Positions 1 through 6,344 of a stretch of 7,737 nt of DNA are shown one piece after another (the stretch's first letter is position 1; each line of letters begins with the position of its first letter). The position numbers and the translations under genes are program-made. The DNA comes from Rhizobiaceae bacterium (GTDB lineage Bacteria > Pseudomonadota > Alphaproteobacteria > Rhizobiales > Rhizobiaceae), in contig JAGWJK010000174.1 in NCBI GenBank assembly GCA_028865845.1, forward strand, positions 1 to 7,737. The letters run 5' to 3'. A model generated the notes under the pieces. That model worked only from the letters and a program-made list of their open reading frames with translations, was not told where the DNA came from and made no database searches.

Positions 1-449
1 AAACGAAAGAGGTCACAGATGCGCTCGACATCGCAGTGACGGGCGGCGAGCAGGATTGCGAAATCGCGACCTGGCGTCATATGATCGAGATGCGCGCCGT
101 CGATATCGTTCAGCCTGATATTCTCTATCTTGGAGGGATCAGCCGCACCCTGCGGGTTTGCGCCATGGCAAAGGCTGCCGGCCTGCCGGTGACGCCGCAC
201 AGCGCCAATCTTGGTCTGGTCACTCTCTTTACCATGCATCTGCTTCGCGCCATCGACGGCGGCGGCAAATATCTGGAGTTTTCCATCGAAGGGTCGGACT
301 ACTATCCCTGGCAGGATGGGCTTTTCGTCAATTCGCCTTACATGGTGAAAGATGGCATGGTCACCGTTACGGATGCGCCCGGCTGGGGCGTCGAGATCGA
401 TCCGGAATGGCTTGCAAAATCCAGCTATCAAGTGAGCGAGGCTGAATGA
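1..449 (+). CDS. Enolase-superfamily (mandelate racemase/muconate lactonizing type) enzyme, C-terminal part
   Basis: The reading frame is open to the left edge (first whole codon at base 3), so this is a 148-residue C-terminal fragment of a protein usually near 370-400 residues. Visible superfamily marks, in order: TGGEQD near residues 13-18, whose Glu16 fits the third metal ligand; VDIVQPDI with Asp39 and TPHSAN with His66, fitting the Asp-His catalytic dyad of the mandelate racemase subgroup; and LEFSIEG with a Glu at the place of the Glu that assists the oxyanion. Family members abstract a proton alpha to a carboxylate using Mg2+, and most with this dyad are acid-sugar dehydratases, cycloisomerases or racemases. 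The lid domain and the N-terminal metal ligands that set substrate specificity lie outside the window, so no specific reaction can be assigned. It overlaps the aldehyde dehydrogenase by ATGA, implying co-translation. Confidence 0.88.
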   Translation, partial: TKEVTDALDIAVTGGEQDCEIATWRHMIEMRAVDIVQPDILYLGGISRTLRVCAMAKAAGLPVTPHSANLGLVTLFTMHLLRAIDGGGKYLEFSIEGSDYYPWQDGLFVNSPYMVKDGMVTVTDAPGWGVEIDPEWLAKSSYQVSEAE

Positions 450-1921
450 TGACAATTCAATCCTCAGGCTTGGGCATGGAAGAATGGCCGTCGGGCCATT
501 TCATAGACGGCACTTGGCGCAAGCCGGCATCCGGCAATCTGATGGACACATTCGATCCGGGAAGAGCCGAGCCGCATACGCGGTTTGCAGCGGGAACGGC
601 GGACGATGTTGCCGACGCCGTCGCATCTGCCCGACGCGCCCAGGAAACCGTGTGGGGAAAGTCGCTTCCGGCTGAGCGCGGTCGTATCCTGATGCGCGCT
701 TCGGAACTGATCCGGAACAACGTCGAGCGCCTGGCACGGGCCGAAGTGCTTGACAGCGGCAAGACCCTGGACGAAGCGCGCGGCGACGTGCGTGGATCGG
801 CGCGCGCATTCGAATATTACGCCGGTGCGGCCGACAAGCAGGAGGGCAAGGCCTATCCGCTTGGGCCTGATTATACGTCCTATTCTATCGAGGAGCCGGT
901 TGGCGTCACCGCCCATATCGTTCCCTGGAACTACCCGCTGTCGACGGCGTCCCGCTCGATCGCTCCGGCGCTCGCTGCCGGTTGTACGGCCGTGGTGAAG
1001 CCAGCCGAGCAAACGCCTTTGACCGCATTGCTGCTTGCCGAAATTCTCGTTCAGGCCGGCTTGCCACATGGCGTCTGCAACGTAGTGACCGGGACCGGAA
1101 TTTCAGCCGGCGCCCCTCTCGTGTCCCATCCGGATGTCCGCCATGTGACGTTTACGGGATCGACGGTGACGGGCATCAGCGTCATGAAAGCGGCGGCGCA
1201 GAATGTCGCCTCGGTGACCCTGGAACTCGGCGGCAAGTCTCCCAATATCGTCCTCGCCGACGCGGATATCGATCTGGCCATCGGTAATGTCATCGGCGCC
1301 ATTTTCGAAAATGCCGGCCAGATTTGCTCGGCCGGCTCCCGTCTGGTCATCGAGCGTGCCATCCATGCCGAATTCATAGAGCGGCTCGTGGAGCGGGTGC
1401 GGCAGTTGAGGATTGGCCACGGACTGACGGAAGGGGTCAATTTCGGTGCGATCAACTCGAAGGAGCATCTGAACAAGATCGCCTCCTACGTCGAGGGCGC
1501 GAAGGTGCGGGGAGTGGAGCTCGTCATCGGCGGGAAGGAGACGGTTGATCCCGCAACCGGCAAGGGGTGGTTTTTCGAGCCAACGATTTTCGATGCAGTG
1601 GAATGGAGCGATCCAATCGTTCAGGAAGAGATATTCGGACCGGTACTGGCGGTGCAGGTCGTCGATAGCGTCGAAGAGGCGATCGCAGCGGCCAATTGCA
1701 CCAATTATGCGCTTGTAGCCGGTCTCTTCACCAAGGATCTCTCAAAGGCGCATCGTATCGCTCGTGATGTCGATGCCGGCCAGGTCTTCGTCAACGAATA
1801 TTTCGCAGGCGGTGTCGAGACGCCCTTCGGCGGCAACCGGCGATCTGGCATCGGTCGGGAAAAGGGATTGATCGCCCTGGCCAGTTACTGCCGAACGAAA
1901 TCGGTCACGATCAGAATTTGA
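446..1921 (+). CDS. NAD(P)-dependent aldehyde dehydrogenase
   Basis: An intact 491-residue protein, the normal length for the ALDH superfamily, which oxidises aldehydes to carboxylates in the cytoplasm. All key sites are present: PWNYP with oxyanion-hole Asn162, KPAEQTP with cofactor-binding Lys185 and Glu188, the FTGST Rossmann turn at 236-240, LELGGKSP with general base Glu260, GQICSAGSR with nucleophile Cys294 (34 residues after Glu260, as in classical ALDHs), EEIFGPV with Glu395, and the C-terminal PFGG..RSGIGREKG. The start overlaps the upstream stop (ATGA at 446-449). A weak GAGG-type ribosome site near 437-441 is better spaced for the second Met at 449, so the start could be one codon later. 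The general look is of the betaine-aldehyde/aminobutyraldehyde/broad-substrate branch, but substrate calls from sequence are unreliable here. Its pairing with an enolase-superfamily enzyme suggests oxidation of a sugar-derived aldehyde (inference). Confidence 0.95.
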   Translation: MMTIQSSGLGMEEWPSGHFIDGTWRKPASGNLMDTFDPGRAEPHTRFAAGTADDVADAVASARRAQETVWGKSLPAERGRILMRASELIRNNVERLARAEVLDSGKTLDEARGDVRGSARAFEYYAGAADKQEGKAYPLGPDYTSYSIEEPVGVTAHIVPWNYPLSTASRSIAPALAAGCTAVVKPAEQTPLTALLLAEILVQAGLPHGVCNVVTGTGISAGAPLVSHPDVRHVTFTGSTVTGISVMKAAAQNVASVTLELGGKSPNIVLADADIDLAIGNVIGAIFENAGQICSAGSRLVIERAIHAEFIERLVERVRQLRIGHGLTEGVNFGAINSKEHLNKIASYVEGAKVRGVELVIGGKETVDPATGKGWFFEPTIFDAVEWSDPIVQEEIFGPVLAVQVVDSVEEAIAAANCTNYALVAGLFTKDLSKAHRIARDVDAGQVFVNEYFAGGVETPFGGNRRSGIGREKGLIALASYCRTKSVTIRI

Positions 1922-1951
1922 TCTTGAATCGGGCCGGTTCGTTCCAGTGGT

Positions 1952-1980
1952 TTGGTGACAATGTTAGGCCGAAATAAAAT
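1952..1980 (+). promoter_or_regulatory. Weak sigma-70-like promoter candidate
   Basis: TTGGTG at 1952-1957 (3 of 6 matches to the -35 consensus) and TAAAAT at 1975-1980 (5 of 6 matches to the -10 consensus) are spaced by 17 bp. It would start a transcript about 225 bases before the binding-protein gene. It overlaps the fold described for 1931-2007, so the AT-rich hexamer may equally be just a loop. Confidence 0.25.
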
Positions 1981-2100
1981 GGCCTGCCAATCCATCGAAA
2001 CTGGCCCTATTCGCGGTCTCTGAACGTGCATACCATCGGTTTCTATACGGACATGGGGGGATGATCCGGCGCAAGAGAGAAATTGCGATTTAAGCAAGGC

Positions 2101-2115
2101 GTCAGCGATGCTGAC
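2101..2115. promoter_or_regulatory. 15-bp perfect palindrome of LysR-box form, candidate operator
   Basis: GTCAGC-GAT-GCTGAC is a perfect 6-bp inverted repeat around a 3-bp centre. T2102 and A2114 give the T-N11-A pattern within dyad symmetry that LysR-type regulators bind. It lies about 100 bp before the binding-protein start codon and 24 bp before a CATAAT -10-like hexamer. A LysR-type regulator is encoded at the right end of this window, which makes the link attractive but unproven. Other dimeric repressors (GntR, LacI types) also bind palindromes of this size. Confidence 0.4.
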
Positions 2116-2199
2116 CATCCTCGCATGCCGGCCAAGGACATAATCAAAGCGAAAAACAGCTTGTTATCGCCTTCTTGCAAGGCGCGTGTCACGACTACA

Positions 2200-2207
2200 G
2201 AGGGAGA
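2200..2207 (+). promoter_or_regulatory. Strong ribosome binding site of the binding-protein gene
   Basis: GAGGGAGA ends 6-7 bases before the ATG at 2214. It decides the start: the frame stays open up to a TTG at 2175, but translation from there would add 13 unlikely residues ahead of a good signal peptide. Confidence 0.8.
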
Positions 2208-2213
2208 AGAAAA

Positions 2214-3350
2214 ATGAAACATCGTGCATTCTTTCGCCGGCGTCTCGCCGGTACAACCATGTTGTGCGCGTCGGTCGCGATGGCTTTCAGCCTCGCGAGC
2301 CTGCCGCAGAGCGCCGTCGCCACATCAGCGGACAGCACGGCAACCAGTGTCTCCGCTTTCGGCGGCATGGACGGGCTGATCGCTGCCGCCAAGAAGGAAG
2401 GTGAGTTGAACGTCATCGCGCTGCCGCCGGATTGGGCGAATTACGGCGAGATGATCAAGACCTTCCAGACGAAATACGGCATCAAGGTCAACAGCGCCCA
2501 GCCGGATGCGGACAGCCAGGACGAGCTCAACGCGGCAAAGCGCCTGCAGGGACAGAACCGCGCACCGGACGTGTTCGATCTGGGCATCAATGTCGCCCTA
2601 TCGGCCGTACCGACCTTCGCGCCTTACAAGGTCGCGGGATGGGGCGATATTCCCGACAATCTCAAGGACGCGAACGGCGCCTGGTTTGCCGATTACGGCG
2701 GATATGCCTCTATCGGCTACGACGCCAAGCAGGTTCCGGCAATCACCAGCGTTGCGGATCTGCTCAAGCCCGAATTCAAGGGCAAGGTCGCGCTCAACGG
2801 AAATCCGACCCGCGCATCGGCGGGCTTCCACGGCGTGATGATGGCCGCGCTCGCCAATGGCGGCTCCGCCGACGATATCGCGCCGGGTGTCGATTTCTTC
2901 AAGAAGCTGCATGACGCCGGCAACATGCTTCCCGTCGACCCGACCCCGGCAACCATAGCCTCCGGACAGACCCCCGTCGTCATCGACTGGGAATACCTGA
3001 ACCTGGCGCAATCCAAGACCTTGAAGGGCTCGATCGACTGGAAGGTCGTGGTTCCGCCTGGTGGCCCGGTCGGCGCCTATTACGTGCAGGCGATCAACAA
3101 GGATGCTCCGCATCCGGCCGCTGCGCGCCTTTGGGAGGAATTCCTGTATTCCGACGAAGGACAGAATATCTGGCTTCAGGGCTTCGCCCGTCCCGTACGC
3201 CTCGATGCCATGACCAAGGCAGGCACCGTGGACAAAACGGCGATCGGCCAGCTTCCTCAGGTTGACGGAAAACCCGTCGTATTGACCCAGGACCAGCTTA
3301 AGAAGGCACAGGACTACCTGAAGGATCACTGGGGCCAGGCAGTCCAATGA
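2214..3350 (+). CDS. ABC transporter periplasmic substrate-binding protein (PotD/iron-type fold family)
   Basis: A 378-residue exported binding protein. Residues 1-36 form a signal peptide: a basic start with Arg8-Arg9-Arg10, a hydrophobic stretch at about 15-30, and an AVA cleavage site after Ala36. There is no lipobox, so a free periplasmic protein is expected; the consecutive arginines followed by Leu-Ala leave Tat export possible. A low-complexity Ser/Thr/Ala linker follows, then GGMDGLIAAAKKEGELNV and ...NYGEMIKTFQTKYGIKV, the usual opening of extracellular solute-binding proteins of the spermidine/putrescine, iron and related group. PDVFDLG and the ..LLKPEFKGKVAL segment are also typical. 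It captures the solute and delivers it to the permeases encoded directly downstream, with which it overlaps by ATGA. The family transports polyamines, phosphonates, thiamine, iron and other compounds, so the ligand is not predictable; the enzyme neighbours hint at a sugar-derived solute. Confidence 0.9.
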   Translation: MKHRAFFRRRLAGTTMLCASVAMAFSLASLPQSAVATSADSTATSVSAFGGMDGLIAAAKKEGELNVIALPPDWANYGEMIKTFQTKYGIKVNSAQPDADSQDELNAAKRLQGQNRAPDVFDLGINVALSAVPTFAPYKVAGWGDIPDNLKDANGAWFADYGGYASIGYDAKQVPAITSVADLLKPEFKGKVALNGNPTRASAGFHGVMMAALANGGSADDIAPGVDFFKKLHDAGNMLPVDPTPATIASGQTPVVIDWEYLNLAQSKTLKGSIDWKVVVPPGGPVGAYYVQAINKDAPHPAAARLWEEFLYSDEGQNIWLQGFARPVRLDAMTKAGTVDKTAIGQLPQVDGKPVVLTQDQLKKAQDYLKDHWGQAVQ

Positions 3351-4288
3351 CGGCAGGCAAGCCGCAAACACGTCTCGCTATCCCTGATGGTAGCGAGGCG
3401 TCGGCGCAGACTGTATCGGCACGGGGGGTGCCGATACAGCGTCGTCTTGGCCTTGATCAACTCGGCGTCCTGCCCTTTTTCATTTTTGTTTCGCTGTTCC
3501 TCTTCTGGCCGACGCTTGTTGTCGTCACCGGAGCGTTCGAAACCTCCGAGGGTGGCTTCACCCTGCAAAACATTGTCGAAGCGGTTTCCAATCAGAATCT
3601 GCGCGTCTTCGTGCTGTCGATCATGCTATCGGCGATCACGGCGGTTGCCGGCGCTATCCTCGGCGGCCTGCTCGCCTGGGCGGTTGCGACCGGCCCGCGC
3701 CATGGTCTTCTGCGCCGCGCCGTTCTTGCTGCCTCCGGTACGTTGGCGCAATTCGGCGGCGTCATGCTCGCCTTTGCGTTCCTTGCCACCTTCGGTTTCA
3801 ACGGCTTCATAACGCTGTTTCTGAAGAACCAGATGAGCGTCGACATCTTCGCCTGGGGACAATGGTTGTATTCGCTCCCGGGTCTCGCCCTGGTCTACAC
3901 CTATTTCCAGATACCATTGATGGTCATCGTGTTTCTGCCTGCTATCGAGGGTCTGCGCCCGCAATGGCGTGAAGCCTGCGAGACGCTGGGCGGCGGCGGT
4001 ATCGCCTATTGGCGGCATGTCGGGCTTCCTATTCTCTGGCCGTCCTTTGCCGGCGCCACGCTCCTACTTTTTGCCAATGCCTTTTCCGCCTATTCCACGG
4101 CCGCCGCACTGCTCTCTCAGGCCGATCCGCTCGTGACCCTGCGCATCGGCACGTTTCTGACCAGCGAAGTGGCGCTGGGACAGGAAAATCTCGGAGCAGC
4201 GCTCGCCTTCGGCATGATCATCATCGTTGTCACGACGACGGTTCTTTATGCGCTGCTGAAGGCCAGAACCAGCCGGTGGCTTGCATGA
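3347..4288 (+). CDS. ABC transporter permease subunit 1 (PotB-like)
   Basis: A 313-residue inner-membrane protein with about six hydrophobic helices (near 40-60, 87-112, 130-150, 176-200, 232-255 and 284-304). The ATPase-docking EAA loop is visible as EACETLGGGG...LPIL at about 209-230, with the conserved Glu-Ala, Gly and Leu-Pro. The first ~35 residues are hydrophilic and look poorly constrained. The start overlaps the binding-protein stop (ATGA at 3347-3350) with only a weak AGG ahead, so translation is probably coupled. The next in-frame alternative, GTG at 3428, has no spaced ribosome site. Two hairpins occupy codons 9-31 (see separate entries). It should form a heterodimeric channel with the next gene product; iron-type importers of this class often carry both halves fused, but here they are separate as in PotB/PotC. 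Confidence 0.92.
   Translation: MTAGKPQTRLAIPDGSEASAQTVSARGVPIQRRLGLDQLGVLPFFIFVSLFLFWPTLVVVTGAFETSEGGFTLQNIVEAVSNQNLRVFVLSIMLSAITAVAGAILGGLLAWAVATGPRHGLLRRAVLAASGTLAQFGGVMLAFAFLATFGFNGFITLFLKNQMSVDIFAWGQWLYSLPGLALVYTYFQIPLMVIVFLPAIEGLRPQWREACETLGGGGIAYWRHVGLPILWPSFAGATLLLFANAFSAYSTAAALLSQADPLVTLRIGTFLTSEVALGQENLGAALAFGMIIIVVTTTVLYALLKARTSRWLA
3371..3400 (+). repeat. Inverted repeat / RNA hairpin 1 at the binding-protein/permease junction
   Basis: The arms CGTCTCGCTA (3371-3380) and TAGCGAGGCG (3391-3400) pair over 10 bp with a single G·U wobble (3373 with 3398), leaving a 10-base loop. It begins 20 bases after the binding-protein stop codon and lies within the permease coding sequence. Confidence 0.7.
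3411..3439 (+). repeat. Perfect 12-bp inverted repeat / RNA hairpin 2 near the permease start
   Basis: CTGTATCGGCAC (3411-3422) and GTGCCGATACAG (3428-3439) are perfectly complementary around a GGGGG loop. It follows hairpin 1 by 10 bases. No run of T follows, so it is not a classical intrinsic terminator. Hairpins at this place in importer operons commonly protect the 3' end of the highly expressed binding-protein message and lower permease expression (known for malE-malF and similar operons); that role here is an inference. Confidence 0.75.
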
Positions 4289-5094
4289 ACAGCATCGATC
4301 GAGCGCGCGCGAGAAGGGGTGAAGCGATCCTTCGGCTGGTGGTCCTTTTCTCGGTGTTGGGCTATCTTCTGCTGCCGATGCTGGCGATGTTCGAATTCTC
4401 CACCCGGGGTGCCGGAGGCCAGCGCACATTGGCCGCCTGGGCGGAAATCGGCACCAACCCGGACCTCCTGGGCTCCATCTTGCTGCAGCTTGAGCTTGCT
4501 GCGCTGACGGTGCTGTTGGCACTGGTGCTGTTGGTGCCGACGATGATCCTGGTGCGGCTGAAACGACCTGGCCTCAACCGTGTGCTGGAATTCATCTGCC
4601 TCTTGCCGCTGACGGTGCCGGCGATCGTCCTCGTTGTCGGACTTGGGCCGGTCTATGGTCTCGTGGGGCGGTACATCAGCGAATCCCCGCTGACGCTCAC
4701 CTTCATCTACGTCATTCTGGTGCTGCCCTATAACTACCGTGCGATCGCCTCAGGGCTCGATACGCTTGATCTGGTGACCTTGTCCGAAGCGGCGCGCGTC
4801 TTTGGCAGTTCCTGGAGCGGCGTGATCTGGCGGATCGTGGTACCCAATATCCGCGGCGCCCTATTGGCGGCGGCACTCATCTCCGTCGCACTGGTTCTTG
4901 GGGAATTCACGATCTCCTCGCTTCTCAGTTTCGAGACGCTTCAGGTCATCATCAACGAGATCGGCAAGCGCAATGCGAGCGTTGCCGTCGCCGTATCGCT
5001 TGCAGCGCTGTGCTTCGCTTTCATACTGCTGTTCATCCTGTCGTTTGCCGGACAGCGTCCCGAAGCCCGGGAAATCGCCGAAAAAGAGGAATAA
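4285..5094 (+). CDS. ABC transporter permease subunit 2 (PotC-like)
   Basis: A 269-residue inner-membrane protein with about six hydrophobic segments (near 16-36, 64-90, 101-127, 137-150, 191-212 and 233-255). The EAA motif is clear: EAARVFGSSWSG..WRIVVPNI at 168-188, with Glu168, Gly174 and Pro187 placed as in the consensus that contacts the ATPase. The ATG at 4285 overlaps the permease 1 stop by ATGA. The frame is open further upstream to 4009, but that would overlap permease 1 by about 280 bases, so the short start is preferred. The C-terminal tail is charged (EAREIAEKEE) and cytoplasmic. The stop TAA (5092-5094) touches the start region of the ATPase gene, consistent with a single translationally coupled operon. 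It should pair with permease 1 to form the channel. Confidence 0.93.
   Translation: MNSIDRARARRGEAILRLVVLFSVLGYLLLPMLAMFEFSTRGAGGQRTLAAWAEIGTNPDLLGSILLQLELAALTVLLALVLLVPTMILVRLKRPGLNRVLEFICLLPLTVPAIVLVVGLGPVYGLVGRYISESPLTLTFIYVILVLPYNYRAIASGLDTLDLVTLSEAARVFGSSWSGVIWRIVVPNIRGALLAAALISVALVLGEFTISSLLSFETLQVIINEIGKRNASVAVAVSLAALCFAFILLFILSFAGQRPEAREIAEKEE
5085..5090 (+). promoter_or_regulatory. Ribosome binding site of the ATPase gene
   Basis: AGAGGA inside the last codons of permease 2 is 6 bases from the ATG at 5097 but only 3 from the ATG at 5094, which favours the 5097 start. Confidence 0.6.
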
Positions 5095-5096
5095 TG

Positions 5097-6179
5097 ATGA
5101 CTATGTCTCCGGCTGTGTCCGGCAATGCTGAAATCGATGGCGGCGTCCCTGTCCAACTCGTGGATCTTCAGCGGCGATACGGAAGCGTTCGGGCGCTGGA
5201 CGGGTTGAGCCTCGATATTCGCCCAGGCGAGCTGGTGGCACTGCTCGGTCCCTCCGGCTGCGGCAAGACCACCGCGCTTCGTGCGGTCGCCGGGCTGGAA
5301 CGCGTCGACGAAGGCAAGATCGTCATCGGTAGCGCCGATGTCACGCAATTGGCGACGAGCAGCCGCGACATCGGCATGGTTTTTCAGGCCTACAGCCTGT
5401 TTCCACACATGACGGCGCTCGAAAATGTAGCGTTCGGCCTGCTCATGCGCAGGATGGGGAAGGCCGAAAGACGGCGGATCGCAAAGCACTTTCTCGAGGT
5501 GGTGGGGCTTGCCGATCGCGCGCAGCGCTATCCACATCAGCTCTCCGGCGGACAGCAGCAACGCGTCGCCCTGGCGCGTGCACTTGCGATCCAACCTAGT
5601 GTTTTGCTGCTGGACGAACCCCTGTCTGCGCTGGATGCCAAGGTTCGTACGCAGCTGCGCGACGAAATCCGCCGGATTCAATTGGAACTGCGCACGACGA
5701 CGTTGTTCGTGACCCATGACCAGGAGGAAGCGATGGCCGCGGCCGATCGTGTCGCCGTCATGCATGCCGGGCGGATCGAGCAGATTGCGACGCCGATCGA
5801 GCTTTACGAACGTCCCTGCTCGCAGCGGGTCGCCGAATTTGTCGGCATTTCGAACAGGCTGCGCGGTGAAGTGCGCAATGGAATGGCCATGGTGCTCGAC
5901 TGCACGGTTCCCGTCCTGGACGGTTCCGTCTCGGAGGGAGCGGCGATCGTCCTGGTCAGGCCCGAATGCCTCGATCTGGTGCCGGATACCGAGGGTACCG
6001 GCCGCGTCGTTGCGGCAAGCTTTCTCGGTCCGATTGCCCGTGTGCAGGTAAGGCTGCACGACGACACCCTTGTCCAGGCGCAGATTGCCAGCGCCGATGT
6101 CGCCCGCTTCGGCCACGGATCGAGCGTGAAGGTCGTCGTACGACCGTCTCCCGCTCTGGCAGTGACGATGCGAAAATAG
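5097..6179 (+). CDS. ABC transporter ATP-binding protein (PotA/UgpC-like)
   Basis: A 360-residue cytoplasmic ATPase that powers the importer. With numbering from the ATG at 5097: Walker A GPSGCGKT at 51-58, Q-loop Gln97 in VFQAYSLFPHMT, signature LSGGQQQR at 149-156, Walker B LLLDEP at 170-175, D-loop SALDAK at 177-182 and switch His207 in VTHDQEEAM. The core ends near 250 with VAEFVGISN, the usual hinge, and residues about 255-355 form the TOBE-type regulatory/substrate-linked domain (LVRPECLDL, SFLGPIARVQV). Length and layout match the polyamine/iron/sugar group of import ATPases. ATGs at 5094 and 5097 are both possible; the frame is open to 5010, but the extra residues lie within permease 2 and are not convincing. 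It is the last gene of the tight operon; a 165-bp gap follows. Confidence 0.95.
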   Translation: MTMSPAVSGNAEIDGGVPVQLVDLQRRYGSVRALDGLSLDIRPGELVALLGPSGCGKTTALRAVAGLERVDEGKIVIGSADVTQLATSSRDIGMVFQAYSLFPHMTALENVAFGLLMRRMGKAERRRIAKHFLEVVGLADRAQRYPHQLSGGQQQRVALARALAIQPSVLLLDEPLSALDAKVRTQLRDEIRRIQLELRTTTLFVTHDQEEAMAAADRVAVMHAGRIEQIATPIELYERPCSQRVAEFVGISNRLRGEVRNGMAMVLDCTVPVLDGSVSEGAAIVLVRPECLDLVPDTEGTGRVVAASFLGPIARVQVRLHDDTLVQAQIASADVARFGHGSSVKVVVRPSPALAVTMRK

Positions 6180-6215
6180 TGTGGAGCAATTTCCTCCCGC
6201 GCTTTAAGGTCTTAG

Positions 6216-6247
6216 AGGATCTGTGAATTTTCTTCGCAGATCCTGCG
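6216..6247. repeat. Inverted repeat in the importer/reductase gap
   Basis: AGGATCTGTG (6216-6225) and CGCAGATCCT (6235-6244) pair over 10 bp with one T·G wobble around a 9-base AT-rich loop. The right arm itself starts a second dyad, CGCAG-ATC-CTGCG at 6235-6247. There is no T run after it, so an operator or mRNA 3'-end hairpin fits better than a classical terminator. Confidence 0.5.
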
Positions 6248-6331
6248 AACTCTTGCCGTCTACTGCCGCTGCAGACCCCGTTCTATTTGTTTATCCAACA
6301 GGAACCGGCCCTGGTCCACCATGCCGGCACG

Positions 6332-6337
6332 AAGGGA
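6332..6337 (+). promoter_or_regulatory. Ribosome binding site of the aldo/keto reductase gene
   Basis: AAGGGA ends 7 bases before the ATG at 6345 and supports that start over the in-frame ATG at 6321, which would add 8 residues (MPARRDKT) ahead of the conserved MTLKDILPSKLGFG opening. Confidence 0.7.
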
Positions 6338-6344
6338 TAAGACA

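Larger units (their letters stand above)
1922..2213 (+). promoter_or_regulatory. Intergenic regulatory region ahead of the ABC importer operon
   Basis: This 292-bp gap has no credible gene. It holds a nested potential RNA fold at 1931-2007, a TTGGTG-17-TAAAAT promoter-like pair at 1952-1957/1975-1980, two dyads of T-N11-A form at 2083-2097 and 2101-2115, a CATAAT hexamer at 2139-2144 that matches a -10 box in 5 of 6 bases but lacks a good -35 at 16-18 bp, and a 6-bp hairpin at 2168-2184. The size of the gap, compared with the near-zero gaps elsewhere, suggests that the importer genes have their own promoter here. The exact transcription start cannot be fixed from sequence. Confidence 0.5.
6180..6344 (+). 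promoter_or_regulatory. Intergenic gap between importer operon and aldo/keto reductase gene
   Basis: A 165-bp stretch without a gene. It contains the dyad at 6216-6247 described separately and the reductase ribosome site near 6332. I see no convincing -35/-10 pair and no intrinsic terminator with a T tract, so either read-through from the importer operon or a separate promoter is possible. Confidence 0.4.

Noticed and set aside
464..1069. Minus-strand open frames within the aldehyde dehydrogenase gene
   Set aside because: They are shadow frames of a fully conserved dehydrogenase and have no recognisable product.
2598..3371. Minus-strand open frame (257 codons) opposite the binding-protein gene
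   Set aside because: No domain or start signal is seen, and the plus strand encodes a clear binding protein over the same bases.
3411..3439. Intrinsic terminator after the binding-protein gene
   Set aside because: The 12-bp stem is strong, but no T run follows and the operon continues with coupled genes. A stability or attenuation hairpin is more likely than full termination.
4009..4284. Extended N-terminus for permease 2 from an upstream start
   Set aside because: It would overlap permease 1 by about 280 bases, and the added residues are Arg/Cys/His-rich, unlike a membrane protein start. The ATGA start at 4285 fits the operon pattern.
4941..6116. Long minus-strand open frame (391 codons) opposite permease 2 and the ATPase
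   Set aside because: It is antisense to two genes with complete, well-placed family motifs. Its translation is rich in Arg/His/Gln without recognisable domains, as expected of a shadow frame in GC-rich DNA.
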